Source: M3007 sp964646615
Lineage (GTDB): Bacteria > Bacteroidota > Bacteroidia > Chitinophagales > Saprospiraceae
Assembly: GCA_964646615.1 (NCBI GenBank)
Contig: CAZYEV010000027.1
Coordinates: 1 to 64,000 of the forward strand
Length of the DNA stretch: 64,000 bases
Direction of reading: 5' to 3'
Part shown: piece after piece, positions 59,112 to 64,000 of the stretch
How positions within the stretch are numbered: the stretch's first letter is position 1
Layout: each line of letters starts with the position of its first letter
Position numbers and translations under genes: made by a program
The notes under the pieces: model-generated
What the model was told of the DNA's origin: nothing
What the model saw: the letters and a program-made list of their open reading frames with translations, nothing else
Database searches by the model: none

Positions 59112-60656
59112 ATGTACAAACTGCCCATTGGCATACAAGATTTTCGGACCATTCGGACGGAGGGCTACAAGTACGTGGACAAGACGGAGTATATACACCG
59201 TCTGGTGACTTCGGGGAAGTTCTACTTTCTTTCGCGTCCGCGCCGTTTTGGTAAGTCGCTGACGGTTTCGACGTTGCAGGAGTTGTACTCGGGCAGTCGG
59301 GAGTTGTTTGAGGGTTTGTGGATAGCGGATAAATGGGACTGGACGAAAACGCGACCGGTTATTCGTCTGTCGCTCAAGGATGTCAACTTTGAACAGTTGG
59401 GTTTGGAGGCGGCTCTGTTCAAGCGAGTGGAAGAATTGAGCCGCAGGATGGGGGTGCCCGTTACACAAGAAACAGCTCGAGATCAGTTTCGGGAGATTAT
59501 CCAAGTACTTGGGACGGAGCAAAAAGTGGTGGTTTTGATAGACGAGTACGACGCCCCAATAGTCAGTTATTTGGGCAAAGACCTTGAGACGGCCTATGCC
59601 AACCGCGACTTGCTGCGTTCGTTTTACGTTGTTCTCAAGGAGTTGGATGCGCACTTGGAGTTGGTGTTCCTCACCGGCGTGAGTAAGTTCTCAAAGGTGG
59701 GCATTTTTTCGGGTCTGAACAATCTTCAGGACATCACCATGCACCCGCAGTATGCCACCATGCTGGGCTACACGCAGGCCGAACTGGAGACGAATTTCAA
59801 AGAAGAGATAGCCCAAACGGCAGCACACCTGCAGGTGACGCCCGAAGAACTGCTTGACCAACTGCGCACCTGGTACAACGGTTACAGGTTCCATGCAAAA
59901 GCGGAAACGGTCTATAATCCAGTGTCGATTAACTTGTTCTTTGATGTTCGGGAATTTGGCAACTACTGGTTTGCCACTGGTACGCCGACATTTCTCATAA
60001 ATCTGCTCAAGGAGCAGGGCGTGTACGACGTGAGCGCCCAGCACGTGGATCCCAGTGGCTTTGATACGTTTGAATTAGACCGACTCAAGTTGTCAGCCAT
60101 CCTGTACCAGACGGGCTATTTGACGATTACCGGCGCGGAGCCGGAAGGTTTGCTGACGCTGGACTATCCGAATAAGGAAGTGCGCGACTCGATGCTCAGG
60201 TACTTGCTCGAGGCCTTCACGGGTGTGGAAACCGAGCACGGCACGGCCTTGATGATAAAGTTGCAAAAGGCATTTGAGCGCGATGATTTGGAAGGGGTGT
60301 TTCGGTCGCTGGGCAGTGTGTTTCGCAGTGCGCCGTATCAGATGTACGAGCGTTGGCCGGAGCGGTTTTACCAGGCTGTCATTCACATTTTATTTCGGTT
60401 CATGGGCATTCGGGTGCATAGCGAGGTGTGCACGTCGGACGGTCGGATGGACTGCGCGGTGGAGACGTCGCATCGGGTGTACGTGCTGGAGTTCAAGTTG
60501 GATGAGCCGGCGGAGGTGGCGCTGGAGCAGATTCGTCGGAAGCGCTACTACGAGGCGTGGTGGCATTTGGGCAAGCCTGTGGTGGGTGTGGGTGTGGAGT
60601 TATCGAGCCAGACGCGCAACATTGAGCGGTGGGTGGCCGAGGAGATGAGTATGTAA
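59112..60656 (+). CDS. AAA-ATPase-like/PD-(D/E)XK nuclease-fold protein (copy 2)
   Basis: The 514-aa protein is a paralog of the product of 5853-7586. It has RPRRFGKS at 42-49, VVLIDEYDAP as Walker B-like block and, at the C-terminus, MDCAVET followed by YVLEFK, which supply the PD-(D/E)XK residues. The two copies share domain order and motif spacing but differ widely in sequence. The ATG at 59112 (MYKLPIG) was chosen because the family begins there. It lies between mnmH and acetoacetate-CoA ligase and ends 8 bp from the convergent ligase gene. Confidence 0.87.
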   Translation: MYKLPIGIQDFRTIRTEGYKYVDKTEYIHRLVTSGKFYFLSRPRRFGKSLTVSTLQELYSGSRELFEGLWIADKWDWTKTRPVIRLSLKDVNFEQLGLEAALFKRVEELSRRMGVPVTQETARDQFREIIQVLGTEQKVVVLIDEYDAPIVSYLGKDLETAYANRDLLRSFYVVLKELDAHLELVFLTGVSKFSKVGIFSGLNNLQDITMHPQYATMLGYTQAELETNFKEEIAQTAAHLQVTPEELLDQLRTWYNGYRFHAKAETVYNPVSINLFFDVREFGNYWFATGTPTFLINLLKEQGVYDVSAQHVDPSGFDTFELDRLKLSAILYQTGYLTITGAEPEGLLTLDYPNKEVRDSMLRYLLEAFTGVETEHGTALMIKLQKAFERDDLEGVFRSLGSVFRSAPYQMYERWPERFYQAVIHILFRFMGIRVHSEVCTSDGRMDCAVETSHRVYVLEFKLDEPAEVALEQIRRKRYYEAWWHLGKPVVGVGVELSSQTRNIERWVAEEMSM

Positions 60657-60664
60657 AAGGATGC

Positions 60665-62641
60665 TCACAGAAGCTTTTTGGCCCATTCGATAAAAAACTG
60701 CATTGCCTCCGGGTTGCGCATCGAGTCGGGGTTGTAGGCTTTGTCCAATGGCTTCTTCTGGAGGATTTTCTTGACGGGAGTTTCCATCTTTTTGCCGGAG
60801 ATGGTGTACGGGATATCGGGTGCGGCGATGATGTCATCGGGCACGTGTCGGGGGCTGCATTCGGTACGCAGGGTGTTTCGGATGCGTTGCTGTAGGGCGT
60901 CGTCGAGGATAGTGCCTGGTTCCAGCTGGACGAACAGAGGCATCCAGTCGGAGCCATCGGGGTGTTCGAGGTTGAGAATTAGGGCGTCGCGAATTTCAGG
61001 GATCTGGTCTAAGGCACGGTAAATTTCGGCGGTACCGATGCGTACGCCCTGTCGGTTGAGCGTAGCGTCGGAGCGGCCCAAGATGATGAGCGTTTGGCGC
61101 GGCGTGATGCACAGCCAGTCGCCGTGGCGCCACACACCCGGATAGTGCTCGAAGTAGCTGGAGCGGTATTTGGAGCCGTCGGGGTCGTTCCAGAAAAACA
61201 CCGGCATAGAGGGCATAGGGCGCGTAACGACCATTTCACCCACTTCGCCGGGCGGCACGGGGTGCCCGTCTTCGTCCCAGCTTTCCATGGCGCAGCCTAA
61301 GCAGCGGCACTGGATTTCACCTTCATAGACAGGCAGCAGCGGGTTTCCGCCCACCCAGGCCGTGCACACGTCGGTACCGCCCGCCATCGAGGACAGCCAT
61401 ACATCGGGCTTAACGCGCTCATAGACCCACCGAAAGCCCTCCGGCGGCAGCGGCGACCCGGTGGAGCCGATGCTGCGCAGAGCCGATAGGTCGCAAGTGT
61501 CTTTGGGCGACAGGTCGGCCTTCCGGCAGCTCAGGATAAACGGTGCGCTCGTGCCGAAGTGGGTGATGCGCGTCTGCTCGGCCAGCTTCCATAAGACGTC
61601 TAAGGATGGATAGCCCGGGCTACCGTCGTAGAGCACCGCTGTGGCGCCAGCCAGCAAGGAGCCGATGGTGAAGTTCCACATCATCCAGCCTGTGGTGGAG
61701 TACCAGAAAAAGCGCTCGCCCGGGTGCACGTCGTTGTGAAAGTGCAGGTACTTGAGGTGTTCCAGCAAGTTGCCGCCGTGGCTATGCACGATGGCCTTGG
61801 GTACGCCGGTGGTGCCCGACGAGTAGAGCACCCATAGCGGGTGCTCAAAGGGCAACGGCTCGAAGGGTAGCGAACCGGCGGGTGTTTGCAGGGCTTCGTC
61901 CCAGAGCGCAGCGCTGGGCAGTCCTTCGGGGCGGGCATGCTCGTCCAGGTACGGCACCCACACGACGCGCTGGAGCGAGGTCAGCTGGCGGCAGATGTCG
62001 CGCACGGCCTCGCGCTTGTCGAAGGGCTTGCCGTTGTACGTATAGCCGTCCACGGCAATGAGGACTTTGGGTTCAATCTGGGCGAAGCGGTCCACCACAC
62101 TGCTGACACCGAAGTCGGGCGAGCAGCTCGACCACACGGCACCGATGCTCATAGCGGCCAGCACGGCAATAGCTGCGTGTGGAGTGTTGGGCAAATAGGC
62201 AGCTACGCGGTCGCCGCGTTGCACACCGCTTTGGCGAAGGAATTGCGCTAGCGCCGCCACCTGTTGCTCCATTTCGGTCCAACTCAGTTGCCCGCGCTGG
62301 CCGCGTTCGTTTTGAAAAATAAGCGCAGGGCGTTCCGGGCTTTTACAGCGAAACACATGCTCGGCGTAGTTGAGCGTAGCGCCCTCGAACCAGCGCGCGC
62401 CCGGCATTTCGTAGCCCGACAGTGCCCGCTCGTAGGGAGTGTGGCTGATGACCTCAAAGTACTCCCAGGCCGTTTCCCAGAAGGCTTCCGGATGCTCGGC
62501 CGACCAGGCCCACAGTGCCGGATAGTGGTCGAGCGACAGGCGTCTGTGTTCCTTCAACCAGCGCATGTAGCGCGTCAGATGGGCGTGTTCACGCGTCTTG
62601 TCGTCAGGGTTCCAGAGGATGGCAGGTTCGCGGTCGAGCAT
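60665..62641 (-). CDS. Acetoacetate-CoA ligase (acetoacetyl-CoA synthetase)
   Basis: The 658-aa ANL-family enzyme activates acetoacetate through the adenylate. Its AMP-binding motif is LYSSGTTGVPKAIVHSHGG. The segments FGTSAPFI, WLSSMAGGTDVC and the C-terminal YTISGKKMETPVKKIL, with its catalytic lysine, fit acetoacetyl-CoA synthetase better than acetyl-CoA synthetase. The start at 62641 (MLDREPAILW) was chosen; upstream sequence enters the peptidase gene. Homogentisate breakdown yields acetoacetate, so hmgA 3 kb away is a logical functional partner. It lies 46 bp downstream of the M16 gene on the same strand. Confidence 0.92.
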   Translation of the reverse strand: MLDREPAILWNPDDKTREHAHLTRYMRWLKEHRRLSLDHYPALWAWSAEHPEAFWETAWEYFEVISHTPYERALSGYEMPGARWFEGATLNYAEHVFRCKSPERPALIFQNERGQRGQLSWTEMEQQVAALAQFLRQSGVQRGDRVAAYLPNTPHAAIAVLAAMSIGAVWSSCSPDFGVSSVVDRFAQIEPKVLIAVDGYTYNGKPFDKREAVRDICRQLTSLQRVVWVPYLDEHARPEGLPSAALWDEALQTPAGSLPFEPLPFEHPLWVLYSSGTTGVPKAIVHSHGGNLLEHLKYLHFHNDVHPGERFFWYSTTGWMMWNFTIGSLLAGATAVLYDGSPGYPSLDVLWKLAEQTRITHFGTSAPFILSCRKADLSPKDTCDLSALRSIGSTGSPLPPEGFRWVYERVKPDVWLSSMAGGTDVCTAWVGGNPLLPVYEGEIQCRCLGCAMESWDEDGHPVPPGEVGEMVVTRPMPSMPVFFWNDPDGSKYRSSYFEHYPGVWRHGDWLCITPRQTLIILGRSDATLNRQGVRIGTAEIYRALDQIPEIRDALILNLEHPDGSDWMPLFVQLEPGTILDDALQQRIRNTLRTECSPRHVPDDIIAAPDIPYTISGKKMETPVKKILQKKPLDKAYNPDSMRNPEAMQFFIEWAKKLL

Positions 62642-62687
62642 GTTCGGGCGTGTTTGCAGTGGTGGTTGAGCGCTAAAATCCAAAGGC

Positions 62688-63932
62688 TCAGCCCGCCGCG
62701 CGCGGCTGATAGATGAGTACGGCGGCATTTTCGGGGCGGAAGAGGGCCTGAGCAACGCGGTGCATGTCTGCAGCGCTCACAGCGTTATAGGTGTCCACCT
62801 CCTGGTTGAGCAGCTCGGCGCGGTCGAGCAGTTCGTAGAAACCCAAATACTGGGCCTTGTTTAGCACACTGGTTTCCGAGTAGATGACCGTGCTCTCGAA
62901 GCGGTGGCGGATCTTGGCCAGCTCGCGTTCGCCAATAGGCGCGGTGGTCAGGTCGTGCAGGACGGCCCAAATGGCCTCGACGACCTCTTGGGGCGTTACG
63001 CCTTCGTTTAGTTTGGCCTCAATGAGCAAGATGCCCGGATCGAAACTGGCCGTTACGGCGGCATCCACCGAAGCCAATAGTGGTTGTTCTTTGACTAAGG
63101 CGCGGTACAGGCGCGAAGATTGGCCCATGCCCAGCACATCGGACAGCAGGTCGGCCGGGTAAAAATCGGGGTGTAGACGCGGCGGTGTTCGGATGGCCAT
63201 GAACACGGCAGGCACAGGCACATCAGCCTCTACAGTGCGCTCCAACAGGGCCGTTTGCGGCGGCTCTTCAGGCATGGTATGCTCGGGTGCAGGCCCCGGC
63301 GGTATGGCGCCAAACCACTTTTCGGCCAGGGCAAAGGCCTCTTCGGCTCGAATTGGCCCGCAGATGCTCAGCACGGCATTGTTGGGCACGTACCAGCGTT
63401 CGTAAAAGGCGCGCACTTCCTCCAGGGTGGCACTGGCCACGTGTTCGGGGCTAAGCCCGATGACCGGCCAGCGATACGGGTGCACGCGGTAGAGCATCTC
63501 CGACAGGTGGTGCAGCATGTCGCCGTATGGCTCGCTCAGGCAAGTTTCTTTGAACTCTTCGATGACCACACGGCGCTGCGTCTCGAAGGCGCGGCGCGTA
63601 ATGCGCAGGTCCAGCATGCGATCGCTTTCCAGAAAGAGCGCTGTTTCCACGTTTTGGGCCGGCAGTATTTCATAAAAAGTGGTGTAGTCGTTGGTGGTAA
63701 AGGCGTTGTTTTCGCCGCCAGCGCTTTGCAGTAGGTTGTCAAAATTAGGCGCATTGCGGCTGCCCGAAAACATCAGGTGCTCAAACAAGTGGGCAAAGCC
63801 CGTGCGGTCGGGGCGCTCATCGCGCGAGCCTACGAAATAGGCCACGTTCACCGCCGCCAGCGGCGTATTAGGGTCTTCGTGCACCAGCACGCGCAAACCG
63901 TTGGACAAAACCCTGCGCTCAAAAGAGACCAT
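62688..63932 (-). CDS. M16-family zinc peptidase (insulinase-like, single-unit)
   Basis: The 414-aa protein has the inverted zinc motif HLFEH (residues 48-52: His48, Glu51, His52), and the downstream acidic stretch VVIEEFKE should give the third ligand. The RVHPYRWPVIG, ERWYVPNNA and LGMGQSSRLYRAL blocks fit the two-domain M16B repeat. Such peptidases degrade short peptides and are often paired with an inactive partner, which would lie upstream outside the window. There is no signal peptide. The gene begins 68 bp from the right edge of the window; TTTCTTTG near 63957-63964 is a weak -7 candidate. Confidence 0.92.
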   Translation of the reverse strand: MVSFERRVLSNGLRVLVHEDPNTPLAAVNVAYFVGSRDERPDRTGFAHLFEHLMFSGSRNAPNFDNLLQSAGGENNAFTTNDYTTFYEILPAQNVETALFLESDRMLDLRITRRAFETQRRVVIEEFKETCLSEPYGDMLHHLSEMLYRVHPYRWPVIGLSPEHVASATLEEVRAFYERWYVPNNAVLSICGPIRAEEAFALAEKWFGAIPPGPAPEHTMPEEPPQTALLERTVEADVPVPAVFMAIRTPPRLHPDFYPADLLSDVLGMGQSSRLYRALVKEQPLLASVDAAVTASFDPGILLIEAKLNEGVTPQEVVEAIWAVLHDLTTAPIGERELAKIRHRFESTVIYSETSVLNKAQYLGFYELLDRAELLNQEVDTYNAVSAADMHRVAQALFRPENAAVLIYQPRAAG

Positions 63933-64000
63933 GCGCCTCGTGTGTTTTTTGAAGTGCAAAGAAAGGACGAGGGCCGTGGTTGAAGAAATACCGGGCCAGC

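Overview
The window looks like a chromosomal segment of a moderately high-GC member of the Bacteroidota. The evidence is a 16S 5' end with the group's signature, many upstream TAnnTTTG (-7) promoter elements, three SusC/SusD outer-membrane pairs, two proteins with type IX secretion (T9SS) C-terminal domains, and lipoproteins of Bacteroidota type. A Saprospiria-like affiliation is a guess. No transposase, integrase, phage gene, CRISPR array or tRNA was seen.

Layout. 1-330: 5' end of a 16S rRNA gene on the minus strand, with leader and promoter. 0.5-7.6 kb: nucleotide-sugar epimerase/decarboxylase, DUF1573 lipoprotein, copper P-type ATPase, FMN-dependent alpha-hydroxy-acid oxidase, and a AAA-like/PD-(D/E)XK protein. 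7.7-13.5 kb: a 1295-aa T9SS surface protein with duplicated modules, an L,D-transpeptidase lipoprotein and a small coiled-coil membrane protein. 13.5-18 kb: M20 amidohydrolase, UppS and Lon. 18.4-22 kb: a TIGR02757-family gene broken by a one-base frameshift, an O-antigen-ligase-like protein and a membrane acyltransferase. 22-40 kb: three SusC/SusD pairs with aromatic biosynthesis (DAHP synthase/chorismate mutase), PhoH and a SAM-hydrolase-like gene between pairs 1 and 2. 40-46.8 kb: DUF2490, MORN-repeat, rRNA methyltransferase-like, TPR, bacilliredoxin, UPF0158 and TPMT-like methyltransferase genes, with a 705-bp gene-free block at 44560-45264. 46.9-54.9 kb: an outer-membrane barrel and a 1041-aa TPR protein flanking a T9SS protein whose metalloprotease motif is degenerate. 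55-64 kb: polytopic membrane protein, homogentisate dioxygenase, tRNA 2-selenouridine synthase, a second AAA-like/PD-(D/E)XK protein, acetoacetate-CoA ligase and an M16 peptidase.

How the genes fit together. Much of the content serves the envelope: TonB-linked import, T9SS cargo, lipid-carrier synthesis, peptidoglycan cross-linking and glycan ligation. Homogentisate dioxygenase and acetoacetate-CoA ligase would serve the start and the end of tyrosine catabolism, since the pathway releases acetoacetate. The SusCD pairs have no glycoside hydrolases beside them, so their substrates cannot be read from context.

The most unusual signals are: (1) a nearly identical ~48-bp element upstream of SusC genes 2 and 3 only; (2) a family of short perfect palindromes, in tandem with an exact 25-bp period at 45126-45200 and recurring inverted at 56524-56632; (3) a possible ~120-nt small RNA just before the first repeat array, with its own promoter and terminator; (4) a T9SS protein with HVVGH in place of HEXXH; (5) the frameshifted TIGR02757 gene; (6) three convergent gene pairs that share a 4-bp stop-codon overlap. 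All functional statements rest on sequence reading without database searches.
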